Shown piece by piece: positions 8,136-15,480 of a stretch of 21,679 bases of DNA. The first letter of the stretch is position 1, and every line of letters begins with the position of its first letter. Source of the stretch: an uncultured Anaerosacchariphilus sp. (GTDB lineage Bacteria; Bacillota; Clostridia; Lachnospirales; Lachnospiraceae); the NCBI GenBank assembly GCA_934373375.1, contig CAKROP010000007.1, positions 1 to 21,679 of the forward strand, in the 5' to 3' direction. The notes below the pieces were generated by a model. It was not told where the DNA came from. It ran no database searches and saw only the letters and a list, made by a program, of their open reading frames with translations. The translations under genes were made by a program, and so were the position numbers.

Positions 8136-9497
8136 TTGAAAAAGAACGATTTGGTGGAAGTGACAATCGAATCGATGGGAAGCGCAGGAGAGGGGATAGG
8201 CAAAATAGATGGCTATCCCCTTTTTGTAAAAGATACCTTTCCCGGAGATAAGGCGCGGGTCAGTCTGACGAAAGTAAAAAAGACCTATGCTTTTGCGAGG
8301 CTTGTAGAGCTTCTGGAGCCGTCTCCCGATCGGGAGAAGCCCCGGTGCGCCCAGCACCGACGCTGCGGCGGCTGTCAGATTCAGGGGCTTTCTTATGAAA
8401 AGCAGCTCTTATATAAAGAAGAAAAGGTGCGCGAGGATCTGAAGCGCCTGGGCGGTTTCACCGAGCCCCCGGTGGGTCCGGTCCTGGGCATGGACGAGCC
8501 CTACCGCTACCGCAATAAGGCCCAGTTCCCATTTGGAAAGGACAAGGAGGGCCGTATCGTGACCGGCTTCTACGCGGGCCGCACCCACAGCATCGTGCCG
8601 GAGACGGACTGTGCTCTGGGAATCCAGGAGAATCAGACCATTTTGAACATGATTCTCGATTTTCTGAATGAGCATCACATCGAGCCTTACGATGAGAATA
8701 CCGGCAAAGGTCTTTTGCGCCATGTGCTGATCCGGAAAGGCTTCGCCACCGGCGAAATTATGGTAAGCCTGGTTATCAATGGCCGAAAATTCCCGCAGAT
8801 CGAGAAGCTGGCGGACCGCCTCTTTATGATTCCGGGCATGACCAGCCTGACCCTGAATGTAAATCAGAAGAACACCAACGTGATTTTGGGCAATGAGATC
8901 ATTCCGGTGCGCGGTCAGACCTATATCACGGACAAAATCAGTGATATCAGTTATCAGATTTCGCCCCTGTCCTTTTACCAGGTAAATCCGGTGCAGACCG
9001 AGAAGCTGTACCGTACCGCTCTGGAATATGCAGGCCTATCCGGTCAGGAGACGGTCTGGGAGCTCTACTGCGGCATTGGAACCATTTCCCTGTTTCTGGC
9101 CCGGAGCGCGAAGAAAGTCTACGGCGTGGAAATCGTGCCCCAGGCCGTGGAGGACGCGAAGCACAACGCCGAGCTAAACGGTATTTCCAATGTGGAATTT
9201 TATCTGGGCAAGGCGGAAGAGGTTCTGCCTGAGCGATACGAAAAAGAAGGCATCCACGCCGACGTCATTGTCATCGATCCGCCCCGGAAGGGCTGTGACA
9301 GCGCCTGCCTTGAGACCATGCTCGCCATGGCCCCGGAGCGCATTGTCTATGTGAGCTGCGACCCGGCCACCTTCGCCCGGGATCTGAAGATCCTCTGCGC
9401 GGACGGAAGCTATGAGCTTACGAAGGTGCAGCCGGTAGACATGTTCCCCCAGACCGCGGGGGTGGAAAATGTGGGACTTCTGGTCCGCAGAAAATAA
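8136..9497 (+). CDS. rlmD: 23S rRNA (uracil-C5)-methyltransferase, RlmD/RlmCD type
   Basis: A 453-residue RumA/TrmA-family enzyme that transfers methyl from SAM to C5 of uracil in 23S rRNA. The N-terminal TRAM domain (about 1-60) is followed by four [4Fe-4S] ligands: C71, C77 and C80 (RCAQHRRCGGCQ) and C159 (ETDCAL). The SAM site is WELYCGIGTISLFLA, then DPPRKGC, the catalytic C408 in YVSCDP and a general-base Glu near 444 (GVENVGLL). I chose the TTG at 8136 because GGAGG sits 6 bases upstream and the protein then begins with the TRAM domain. An upstream extension would overlap the YhaM gene. In Bacillus one enzyme of this family (RlmCD) modifies both U747 and U1939, so site specificity is uncertain. 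Confidence 0.93.
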   Translation: MKKNDLVEVTIESMGSAGEGIGKIDGYPLFVKDTFPGDKARVSLTKVKKTYAFARLVELLEPSPDREKPRCAQHRRCGGCQIQGLSYEKQLLYKEEKVREDLKRLGGFTEPPVGPVLGMDEPYRYRNKAQFPFGKDKEGRIVTGFYAGRTHSIVPETDCALGIQENQTILNMILDFLNEHHIEPYDENTGKGLLRHVLIRKGFATGEIMVSLVINGRKFPQIEKLADRLFMIPGMTSLTLNVNQKNTNVILGNEIIPVRGQTYITDKISDISYQISPLSFYQVNPVQTEKLYRTALEYAGLSGQETVWELYCGIGTISLFLARSAKKVYGVEIVPQAVEDAKHNAELNGISNVEFYLGKAEEVLPERYEKEGIHADVIVIDPPRKGCDSACLETMLAMAPERIVYVSCDPATFARDLKILCADGSYELTKVQPVDMFPQTAGVENVGLLVRRK

Positions 9498-9540
9498 AAA
9501 AGACGGGATAGGACACTCCATAAAGGGTGCGCTATCCCGT
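9498..9540 (-). terminator. Hairpin terminator between convergent rlmD and zinc-ribbon genes
   Basis: ACGGGATAG (9503-9511) pairs with CTATCCCGT (9532-9540), and an inner CACTCC/GGGTG stem extends it. Read on the minus strand, the stem is followed by CTTTTTTATTTT, a good U-run, so it terminates the zinc-ribbon/symporter transcript. The plus-strand side (TCACTGTTTTA) is weaker but may serve rlmD. Confidence 0.75.
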
Positions 9541-9548
9541 TCACTGTT

Positions 9549-9953
9549 TTATCGATCTTCCATTCGCGTCCCGCACTTGGGGCAGTACGCGAAATCTTCT
9601 TCCGTCTCATACCCGCAGGCCGGGCAGACGTGGCGGCGCGGTGGATTCTGCCAGCCGTTGTAACCGCTGTTTCCACGGCGTATGAGCGTCAGGTCTTCCG
9701 GACGGATTTCCACAGTTTCACCTCGCTGAAGCTGTTTTCCGATCTCCGGATCCAGCTCATAGAGGCTCTGGCAGCAGGAGGTCTGTACGTAGTACTTTTT
9801 ACTCCATTTAAAAATCGGAATGAAAAACAGGCTCAGACACATATAGGTTATGTAAACCCGATACCGCCCATAACTTCCGCAGGCCCCGCAGATATAGGGG
9901 CCGAAGCTTCCCAGTTCTTTTTCTTCCTGATTGATTCCACAGATAAAAAACAT
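9549..9953 (-). CDS. Small zinc-ribbon membrane-associated protein
   Basis: A 134-residue protein of the zinc-ribbon family common in Clostridia. It begins with MFFICGINQ, then a CGACGSYGRY knuckle, a hydrophobic stretch (ITYMCLSLFFIPIFKW) that may sit in the membrane, and a Cys pair in TSCCQSLYEL. A C-terminal rubredoxin-like ribbon follows (CPACG...YCPKCG). The function is unknown. I prefer the ATG at 9953 because it gives the family-like N-terminus, with AAGGA about 11 bases upstream. An in-frame ATG at 9995 overlaps the symporter TGA as ATGA and would add 14 residues, so translational coupling is possible. It is downstream of, and probably co-transcribed with, the sodium symporter. Confidence 0.7.
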   Translation of the reverse strand: MFFICGINQEEKELGSFGPYICGACGSYGRYRVYITYMCLSLFFIPIFKWSKKYYVQTSCCQSLYELDPEIGKQLQRGETVEIRPEDLTLIRRGNSGYNGWQNPPRRHVCPACGYETEEDFAYCPKCGTRMEDR

Positions 9954-9991
9954 CAGTTTCTCTGTCCTTCCATAGTAGTTTTGAAAAATAA

Positions 9992-11314
9992 TCATCCAAT
10001 TCCGCCCAGGGCGATTCCGAGAATCAGCACCAGGAAACAAATCGGTACATAGAGATATTTGCAGATCGGATAAAACCATTTGGCAAAGGGGTGCTTCCGC
10101 CCCTTGTTGACTTCATTTTCCACATACTGCTTTCCGAACACCCAGAACAGCATGATCCCGGCCAGGCCTGCGCCCAGGGGGCAGATGTAGATGGAGAGCA
10201 CGTCCATCCAGTTGGAGACGATGCCCTGAATCAGCAGGGAAACAGCGATGCCGATGCCGGCGATGATGCAGCAGGACGGAATCCGGGAGAGGCCGGTCTT
10301 TTCCTGCACTGTGGCAATGGGGGCTTCATAGAGATTCATCAGCGAGGTTATGCCGGCCAGAAATACCGCGGTGAAGAAAATAATCGCAATGAGCCAGCCG
10401 CCCGGCATGGAACGGATAAGATGGGGCAGGAAAATGAATAAAAGCCCCGGACCGCCCTGGTTGAGCTGCGCGCCGGTGGTTGCCATAGCCGGGATAATGA
10501 CCAGTGCAGCCAGCAAGGCAGCCATGGTATCAAAAAAAGCTACCCGGCCAGCAGAAGCAGGAATATCCTCTTCATCCGAAAAATACGATCCATAGATCAG
10601 CGTACCGTTTCCGGCCACGGACAGGGAGAAAAATGCCTGTCCCAGGGCGAAAATCCAAGTGGTCGGGCTGGCCAGTGCCTTTGGGTCTACGCGGAAAATA
10701 TACTGATAACCTGCCGAGGAACCCGGCTGAAAGGCCACATAGACGCCCAGTACGATGAACAGCAAGAAAAAGATCGGCATCATAACCTTGTTGGCCTTTT
10801 CGATACCGCTTCCCACGCCGAACATCAGGATGGCCATGCAGATCAGGAGAGCCAGAATCTGCCAGAAGTTATTGCCCCAGGCAGAGGCCATGCTGCTAAA
10901 GTTTGCGGCAAAACCGTCGATATCGCCGGCTGCCAGGGTCGCCCCGGTAAATGTGCCAACCATGTATTTTAAAATCCAGCCCATGACGACGGTATAGCCG
11001 ATGGCCATAGCGAATGCGCCCAGAACCGGAATCCAGCCAAGGGTCTCGCCGATTTTCCGCTTTCCTTTTGTCTCACAGGCCATGCCGAAGGCATCGATGG
11101 GTCCGGAGCGGGTACCCCGTCCCAGACACATTTCCCCGATGACGCCGGTGGAACCGATTAAAATGACGAAAATAAAATAGGGGATCAGAAAAGAACCGCC
11201 CCCATATAAGGATACTCTGGTCGGAAACATCCAGATGTTGCCCATTCCCACTGCGGAGCCGATGCAGGCCAGAATAAAGCCCCACTGGCTGTTAAAGGAT
11301 TCCCGTTTTTTCAT
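9992..11314 (-). CDS. Sodium-dependent transporter, NSS/SNF family
   Basis: A 440-residue inner-membrane symporter with about 11 predicted TM segments, the usual number for short bacterial NSS members such as Tyt1. TM1 holds the unwound GSAVGMGNIW motif (sodium and substrate site), followed by FLIPYF in TM2. TM6 has FSLSVAGNGTLIYGSYF and TM8 has LAGITSLMNLYE. At the position of the LeuT gating Arg (NFLRFP) this protein has Met29 (NIWMFP), with an Arg four residues later (R33). The substrate is probably an amino acid or amine but cannot be specified. The start at 11314 is chosen for GGGAG 8-9 bases upstream; an ATG at 11329 would add five residues. A TATACT box at 11347-11352 (minus strand) is a possible -10 with a poor -35. 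The downstream zinc-ribbon gene overlaps or follows closely. Confidence 0.9.
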   Translation of the reverse strand: MKKRESFNSQWGFILACIGSAVGMGNIWMFPTRVSLYGGGSFLIPYFIFVILIGSTGVIGEMCLGRGTRSGPIDAFGMACETKGKRKIGETLGWIPVLGAFAMAIGYTVVMGWILKYMVGTFTGATLAAGDIDGFAANFSSMASAWGNNFWQILALLICMAILMFGVGSGIEKANKVMMPIFFLLFIVLGVYVAFQPGSSAGYQYIFRVDPKALASPTTWIFALGQAFFSLSVAGNGTLIYGSYFSDEEDIPASAGRVAFFDTMAALLAALVIIPAMATTGAQLNQGGPGLLFIFLPHLIRSMPGGWLIAIIFFTAVFLAGITSLMNLYEAPIATVQEKTGLSRIPSCCIIAGIGIAVSLLIQGIVSNWMDVLSIYICPLGAGLAGIMLFWVFGKQYVENEVNKGRKHPFAKWFYPICKYLYVPICFLVLILGIALGGIG

Positions 11315-11393
11315 GAACACTTCTCCCATTCATAAATGATAAAACCAGTATAACATGAATTGGAAAAACAGGGAAGCTTCTTTCCGGGTGGAC

Positions 11394-11422
11394 TTGCAGG
11401 ACATTTCCCGTCATGCTACAAT
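11394..11422 (+). promoter_or_regulatory. Promoter of the DUF3783/sigma-like pair
   Basis: TTGCAG (11394-11399), a 17-base spacer and TACAAT (11417-11422) give a near-consensus sigma-A promoter. Transcription would start near 11429, about 26 bases before the ATG at 11455. Confidence 0.75.
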
Positions 11423-11454
11423 AGAAATACGATTTTTTATAGAAGGAGAATGCA

Positions 11455-11853
11455 ATGGCAACCGCAAAAGAACTTGTGCTTTATTATACACCGGAGAAAT
11501 CCGACGCAGATCGGCTCTTAAAGGGCGTACTGGTGCGCATGGGCATCCGGATTCGCAACATCACGCCGGAACAGACGGCCGAAAAGGTGGGGGCGCTGGC
11601 CGGGCTGCCCGGATATGAGGAGCAGGAGAAGGCAGCGGAAGCGCCGGTGATTCCGGAAAAGCTTTTGGTGCTGCACGGCTTTGGACAGCGTCGGCTGCAG
11701 GAGCTGCTTGGAAGTCTCAGAAAGGCCAAGGTGCCGCCGATTCCCATGAAGGCTATGGTGACAGAACACAATGCGGACTGGACCCTGTATGAGCTTTATC
11801 AGGAAATCCGGAAAGAGCATGAAATGATGATCGGACAAAAGGAGAGTAAATAA
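11455..11853 (+). CDS. DUF3783 domain-containing protein
   Basis: A 132-residue soluble protein. The second half matches the DUF3783 pattern: a LLVLHGFGQRRLQELLGSLR segment, then KVPPIPMKAMVTEHNADWTLYELYQEI. The first half (LVLYYTPEKSDADRLLKGVLVRMGIRIRNI) looks like a small alpha/beta unit that reads 'position on a list minus conserved residue' features poorly, so I assign no activity. The start has AAGGAG 6 bases upstream. The stop codon is followed immediately by the ATG of the sigma-like gene, so the two are co-transcribed and probably co-translated. The function of DUF3783 is not known to me; its pairing with a sigma-like protein suggests a role in transcription or regulation, which is inference only. 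Confidence 0.8.
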   Translation: MATAKELVLYYTPEKSDADRLLKGVLVRMGIRIRNITPEQTAEKVGALAGLPGYEEQEKAAEAPVIPEKLLVLHGFGQRRLQELLGSLRKAKVPPIPMKAMVTEHNADWTLYELYQEIRKEHEMMIGQKESK

Positions 11854-12621
11854 ATGGAAAAAGAAGCATTCCAGAAGCGTCTGGAGGATCTGGGCGAGCT
11901 GGCAAAAATCAATAACAACCGTCTCAGTACCGACGCGGTAAAGACGTTTTTAAAGGACATGGATCTGACCGAGGAGCAGTACGACCTGGTATTTGCTTAT
12001 CTGGCATCCAAAATGATTACCGTGGAGGGCTATGTGCCTGCGGCGGACGGAAAGGAGGGCACGCCGGAGCTTTCTGAGGAGGAACAGACCTTTTTGACTC
12101 AGTACGAGGAGGATTTGAGTTACCTGAAGACAGTGGAAGAAGAGGCATTACTGGAGTTCTGCAGGGAAGTGGAGGAGAGCGGAGACAATGACGCAAAGGC
12201 GCGTCTCACCGAACAGCTGCTTCCGAAGGTGGTGGAGACTGCAAAGCATTACGCGGGCCGGGGACTTCCCATCGGCGACCTGATTCAGGAAGGCAATATC
12301 GGTCTGATGCTGGCGCTGGAGACTCTCGGACTCCGGGAAGAGGGCGTATCCGCTCTGGATTATCTGAAAGAAGAGATCGAAAAAGCAGTCAGCGAAGCGC
12401 TGGAGGATCAGCAGACGGAGAAATCCGCAGGCGAGCTGATTGCGGATCGTTTAAATGAGCTCAGCGACGGCATCAAAGAGCTGTCCGGCGAGCTGGAGCG
12501 TCAGGTCTCTGTGGAAGAACTGTCCGCGTTTATGGACATGCCTGTGGAAGAGATCGAGGATCTGTTAAAGCTGGCAGGAGAGGGAACCGGAGACGGTGAC
12601 AGCACAGAAGAGCAGAAATAA
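11854..12621 (+). CDS. Sigma-70-like protein lacking melting residues and region 4
   Basis: A 255-residue acidic protein. Residues 11-57 resemble sigma region 1.1 (LGELAKINNNRLSTDAV...). Residues 113-157 are a clear region 2.1-2.2, the core-RNA-polymerase binding part (AKHYAGRGLPIGDLIQEGNIGL). Aligned with E. coli RpoD, the next helix reads LKEEIEKAVSEALEDQ where RpoD has ATWWIRQAITRSIADQ. The two DNA-melting Trp residues become E173 and E174, and the following Arg becomes E176. A region 3-like segment follows (VSVEELSAFMDMPVEEIEDLLKLA), and the protein ends without region 4. I infer that it can touch core polymerase but not open or recognise a promoter, so it may be an anti-sigma-like competitor or a specialised adaptor. 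The start directly follows the DUF3783 stop, with GGAG 9 bases upstream. Confidence 0.78.
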   Translation: MEKEAFQKRLEDLGELAKINNNRLSTDAVKTFLKDMDLTEEQYDLVFAYLASKMITVEGYVPAADGKEGTPELSEEEQTFLTQYEEDLSYLKTVEEEALLEFCREVEESGDNDAKARLTEQLLPKVVETAKHYAGRGLPIGDLIQEGNIGLMLALETLGLREEGVSALDYLKEEIEKAVSEALEDQQTEKSAGELIADRLNELSDGIKELSGELERQVSVEELSAFMDMPVEEIEDLLKLAGEGTGDGDSTEEQK

Positions 12622-12641
12622 TCATCGAATATTACGCGACA

Positions 12642-12675
12642 AAAAATGGGCATCCCTGATGGAATGCCCATTTTT
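12642..12675. terminator. Bidirectional terminator between sigma-like gene and csp
   Basis: AAAAATGGGCAT (12642-12653) pairs perfectly with ATGCCCATTTTT (12664-12675) over a 10-base loop. Both strands end in a U-run, so it serves the sigma-like gene (plus) and the cold-shock gene (minus). Confidence 0.9.
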
Positions 12676-12713
12676 ACTTCCGAAAGATGTCTTTTCTTTT
12701 GTATCGAAACAGC

Positions 12714-12920
12714 TTAAGCTACAACGACAACGTTGGTAGCCTGCGGTCCACGATTACCCTCGGTTACATCGAAAGTAACGGACTGGCCTTCCTCCAGAGT
12801 CTTGAAGCCATCAGCAACGATGCCGGTGAAATGTACGAATACATCCTCGCCTGTCTCAGAGTTGGTGATGAAGCCGTATCCCTTTGTTCCGTTGAACCAC
12901 TTAACAGTACCCTTGTTCAT
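12714..12920 (-). CDS. csp: Cold-shock protein, CspA family
   Basis: A 68-residue single cold-shock domain that binds single-stranded RNA/DNA and acts as an RNA chaperone and transcription antiterminator. RNP1 is KGYGFI (13-18) and RNP2 is VFVHF (27-31). [18 protein letters not shown] is the canonical beginning, so the ATG at 12920 is firm, with AGGAGG 9 bases upstream. The RNA starts about 150 bases earlier at a consensus promoter (13077-13105), and an intrinsic terminator sits inside that leader. The gene stands alone and ends at a bidirectional terminator. Which of several csp paralogues of the genome it is cannot be told. Confidence 0.95.
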   Translation of the reverse strand: MNKGTVKWFNGTKGYGFITNSETGEDVFVHFTGIVADGFKTLEEGQSVTFDVTEGNRGPQATNVVVVA

Positions 12921-12981
12921 AAAATGAAGCCTCCTAATAAATATAGAAAATATAATGTATGTTCCCATGCTGTCCGAAAAT

Positions 12982-13041
12982 AAAAAAATCACATGTTTTT
13001 GTAAAGCATCAAAGTGAACGATGACTTACAAAAACATGTGA
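12982..13041 (-). terminator. Intrinsic terminator inside the csp leader (candidate attenuator)
   Basis: A perfect 16-bp stem is formed by 12989-13004 and 13026-13041 (TCACATGTTTTTGTAA and its complement). A 21-base loop holds a further CATC/GATG pair. Read on the minus strand it is followed directly by seven U (12982-12988), then AUUUU. It lies about 30 bases after the expected RNA start and 62 bases before the csp start codon. Because no other minus-strand gene lies upstream, it should act on the csp transcript itself. Confidence 0.75.
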
Positions 13042-13076
13042 ATCAATCCTCTTCGAAAATACATTTGAACGAAAAT

Positions 13077-13105
13077 ATTATATCCTGAAAATGGCGGAAA
13101 GTCAA
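13077..13105 (-). promoter_or_regulatory. Consensus promoter of csp
   Basis: On the minus strand TTGACT (13100-13105), a 17-base spacer and TATAAT (13077-13082) form a near-perfect sigma-A promoter. RNA would start near 13070, giving a ~150-base leader. Its -35 region adjoins the divergent larE promoter. Confidence 0.85.
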
Positions 13106-13113
13106 GAATTATT

Positions 13114-13122
13114 TGGTATAAT
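13114..13122 (+). promoter_or_regulatory. Extended -10 promoter upstream of larE
   Basis: TGGTATAAT contains the TGn extension and a perfect TATAAT at 13117-13122. The -35 position 17 bases upstream has no clear match. The transcript would run about 130 bases before larE, and the promoter is back to back with the csp promoter. Confidence 0.55.
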
Positions 13123-13261
13123 CACATAAGAAACGGATATTTCCTACTGAAAAACTAAGTATTGAAAAAAAGAGGATTCTATAGTATGCTTATAAAAATA
13201 CCGCAGTCCGGAAAACAGCTGTGGAGGTATGAAAACAATGACAAACGCAGGGGGTAAAAGC

Positions 13262-14077
13262 ATGCAGAATACAGCAGAACAGAAACTGGAAAATTTGAAG
13301 GCTTATCTGCGGGAGCTGGGAAGTGTGGCCGTGGCCTTTTCCAGCGGCGTAGATTCCACCTTTTTATTGAAGGTAGCCCATGAGGTGTTGGGCGACAAGG
13401 CCATTGCCGTGACGGCGCAGTCCTGCTCTTTTCCGAAAAGAGAGCTGACAGAGGCAAAGGCATTTTGCGAAAAAGAGGGTATCCGCCACATTATCTGCGA
13501 ATCCGAGGAGCTTGAGATAGACGGATTTTCTAAGAATCCGCCCAATCGTTGCTATCTGTGCAAGCATGAGCTGTTTGAGAAAATGAAGCAGCTGGCGGCA
13601 GACAACGGTATTGCATACGTGGCAGAGGGTTCCAATATGGACGACAATGGCGACTACCGCCCGGGACTCCGGGCCATCGCCGAGCTGGATATCAAGAGCC
13701 CGTTGCGAAAAGCGGAGCTTACGAAGGAAGAGATTCGCGAGCTCTCCAAAGACATGGATTTGCCCACCTGGGATAAGCCGTCCTTCGCCTGTCTGGCGTC
13801 CCGTTTCGTGTACGGCGAAAGCATTACCAAAGAAAAGCTTGCCATGGTAGAGAAGGCCGAGCAGCTGCTTCTGGATTACGGTTTCCGTCAGGTGCGCGTC
13901 CGTATCCACGGCAATCTGGCCCGCATCGAGGTGCTGCCGGAGCAGTTCGACAAGCTGATGGAAGAGAAGGTCCGCGTCGATGTGGTGGCAAAGCTGAAGG
14001 AGTACGGATTCCTGTACGTGACCATGGATCTGGCCGGATACCGGATGGGAAGTATGAATGATGTGCTGAAAAAGTAA
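13262..14077 (+). CDS. larE: ATP-dependent sacrificial sulfur transferase LarE
   Basis: A 271-residue PP-loop enzyme. LarE adenylates and sulfurates the pyridinium dinucleotide precursor of the nickel-pincer cofactor used by lactate racemase-type enzymes. The PP-loop is SSGVDS (27-32), where most members have SGGVDS. Also visible are RCYLCKHELF with C97 and C100, EGSNMDDNGDYRPG and SFACLASRF with C177, the position of the sulfur-donating Cys of L. plantarum LarE. Three Cys are found in the subgroup that can hold an iron-sulfur cluster instead of sacrificing one Cys. The start is uncertain: ATG 13262 (GGGGG 7 bases upstream) gives the usual length, while ATG 13238, with GGAGG 10 bases upstream, would add 8 residues. 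No larA, larB or larC is nearby. Confidence 0.9.
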   Translation: MQNTAEQKLENLKAYLRELGSVAVAFSSGVDSTFLLKVAHEVLGDKAIAVTAQSCSFPKRELTEAKAFCEKEGIRHIICESEELEIDGFSKNPPNRCYLCKHELFEKMKQLAADNGIAYVAEGSNMDDNGDYRPGLRAIAELDIKSPLRKAELTKEEIRELSKDMDLPTWDKPSFACLASRFVYGESITKEKLAMVEKAEQLLLDYGFRQVRVRIHGNLARIEVLPEQFDKLMEEKVRVDVVAKLKEYGFLYVTMDLAGYRMGSMNDVLKK

Positions 14078-14090
14078 GTTTACATAAGAT

Positions 14091-14124
14091 GGGCATGGCG
14101 GTGTGAGCCATGCCCTTAAATTTT
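14091..14124 (+). terminator. Terminator after larE
   Basis: GGGCATGGC (14091-14099) and GCCATGCCC (14107-14115) form a perfect 9-bp stem with a 7-base loop, followed by TTAAATTTT. Confidence 0.8.
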
Positions 14125-14158
14125 GCTGTTTATAAAGCTGGAAGGCCGGAAGTATCTG

Positions 14159-14167
14159 TGCTAAAAT
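14159..14167 (+). promoter_or_regulatory. Candidate -10 of the DUF2130 gene
   Basis: TGCTAAAAT gives an extended -10 with TAAAAT at 14162-14167, about 50 bases before the start codon. No convincing -35 is seen, so confidence is low. Confidence 0.35.
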
Positions 14168-14224
14168 GGGAACATGCAAAAGAGAAAATAGAGATAAGAT
14201 TTTAAATAAAGGAGAAATAGGAAC

Positions 14225-15457
14225 ATGCAGGAAATCAAATGCCCCAGCTGCGGCGAGGTCTTCGTGGTGGACGAATCCGGCTATGCTCAGATCGTGCAGC
14301 AGGTCCGGGACAAAGAATTCGATAAAGAACTGCGCCGCCGGGAGGAGGAGCTGGCCGGAAAGCAGGAGAGCGAGCTGCGCCTCCTGAAGCTGGAACAGAA
14401 GCAGGAATACGACGCTGCTTTAGCGAAGAAGGAGACAGAGATTCAGAAGCTGGACCGCCTTATCGCCGAGCTGCGGGCTCAGATCTCCGGTACGGAGACC
14501 GAGAAAAAGCTGGCTGTAGCTGAGGTCGTAAGTGAAAAAGACAGGGAGCTTTCGGAGAAAACCACCGAGATCACCGCCCTGAAAAGTCAGCTGGCCAACA
14601 AAACCACGGAAAATGAGCTGAAAGAGCAGGCTCTTCAGAAGCAGTACGAGGAAAAGCTGAAAATGAAGGACGAGCAGATTGAATACTACAAGGATTTTAA
14701 GGCCCGTCAGTCCACAAAAATGATTGGCGAGAGCTTGGAGCTACACTGCCTGAATCAGTTCAACGCCCTGCGTATGACTGCGTTTCCGAACGCTTACTTT
14801 GAAAAGGATAATGACGCCCGCACCGGCAGTAAGGGCGACTTCATTTTCCGGGAAGCCGCCGACGGCGTGGAATTCATTTCCATCATGTTTGAGATGAAAA
14901 ATGAGATGGATGAGACGGCCACCAAGCACAAGAACGAGGATTTCTTAAAGGAGCTTGACAAGGATCGCCGGGAAAAAAAGTGCGAGTACGCCGTGCTGGT
15001 TTCCCTGCTGGAGATCGACAACGAACTCTATAACAACGGTATCGTGGACGTATCCTACCGTTATGAGAAAATGTATGTAATCCGCCCTCAGTTTTTTATT
15101 CCCATGATTACGCTGCTTCGAAACGCGGCGCTGAATTCCCTTCAGTACCGCCGGGAGCTGGAGCTGGCCCGTCACCAGCAGGTGGACATTCTGCGGTTCG
15201 AGGAAAATATGAATACCTTCAAGGAGGGCTTCGCACGCAATTACCGTATCGCCAGCGAGAGGTTCAAGACGGCTATCGATGAGATTGACAAGACGATTAC
15301 TCATTTGCAGAAGACGAAGGACGCCCTGCTTTCCTCTGAAAATAACCTGCGCCTGGCCAATAATAAGGCCGAGGACCTGAGTATCAAGCGACTGACGAAA
15401 AATGCGCCTTCGGTGAAGGCCATGTTCGATGAATTAAAAAAGGAAGAAACAGAATAA
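14225..15457 (+). CDS. DUF2130 protein, coiled coil plus predicted PD-(D/E)XK nuclease fold
   Basis: A 410-residue protein. An N-terminal zinc knuckle CPSCG (C6, C9) is followed by a long charged coiled coil (about 25-160, with many EKD/KKE heptads). The DUF2130 core (about 165-330) shows ESLELHCLNQFN, then KGDFIFRE (D205) and FEMKNE (E223, K225), the D...E-x-K arrangement of PD-(D/E)XK nucleases. A second helical region (about 330-405) closes the protein. The active-site residues look intact. The biological role is unknown; the architecture suggests a DNA-acting factor. AAGGAG lies about 10 bases upstream of the ATG. It is monocistronic, between terminators at 14091 and 15481. Confidence 0.87.
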   Translation: MQEIKCPSCGEVFVVDESGYAQIVQQVRDKEFDKELRRREEELAGKQESELRLLKLEQKQEYDAALAKKETEIQKLDRLIAELRAQISGTETEKKLAVAEVVSEKDRELSEKTTEITALKSQLANKTTENELKEQALQKQYEEKLKMKDEQIEYYKDFKARQSTKMIGESLELHCLNQFNALRMTAFPNAYFEKDNDARTGSKGDFIFREAADGVEFISIMFEMKNEMDETATKHKNEDFLKELDKDRREKKCEYAVLVSLLEIDNELYNNGIVDVSYRYEKMYVIRPQFFIPMITLLRNAALNSLQYRRELELARHQQVDILRFEENMNTFKEGFARNYRIASERFKTAIDEIDKTITHLQKTKDALLSSENNLRLANNKAEDLSIKRLTKNAPSVKAMFDELKKEETE

Positions 15458-15480
15458 GTTGACTGGTTGACATAACACAA

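Noticed and set aside
13364..14179. 271-codon minus-strand frame opposite larE
   Set aside because: LarE motifs are certain on the plus strand; the antisense frame has no family motifs and crosses the larE terminator hairpin.
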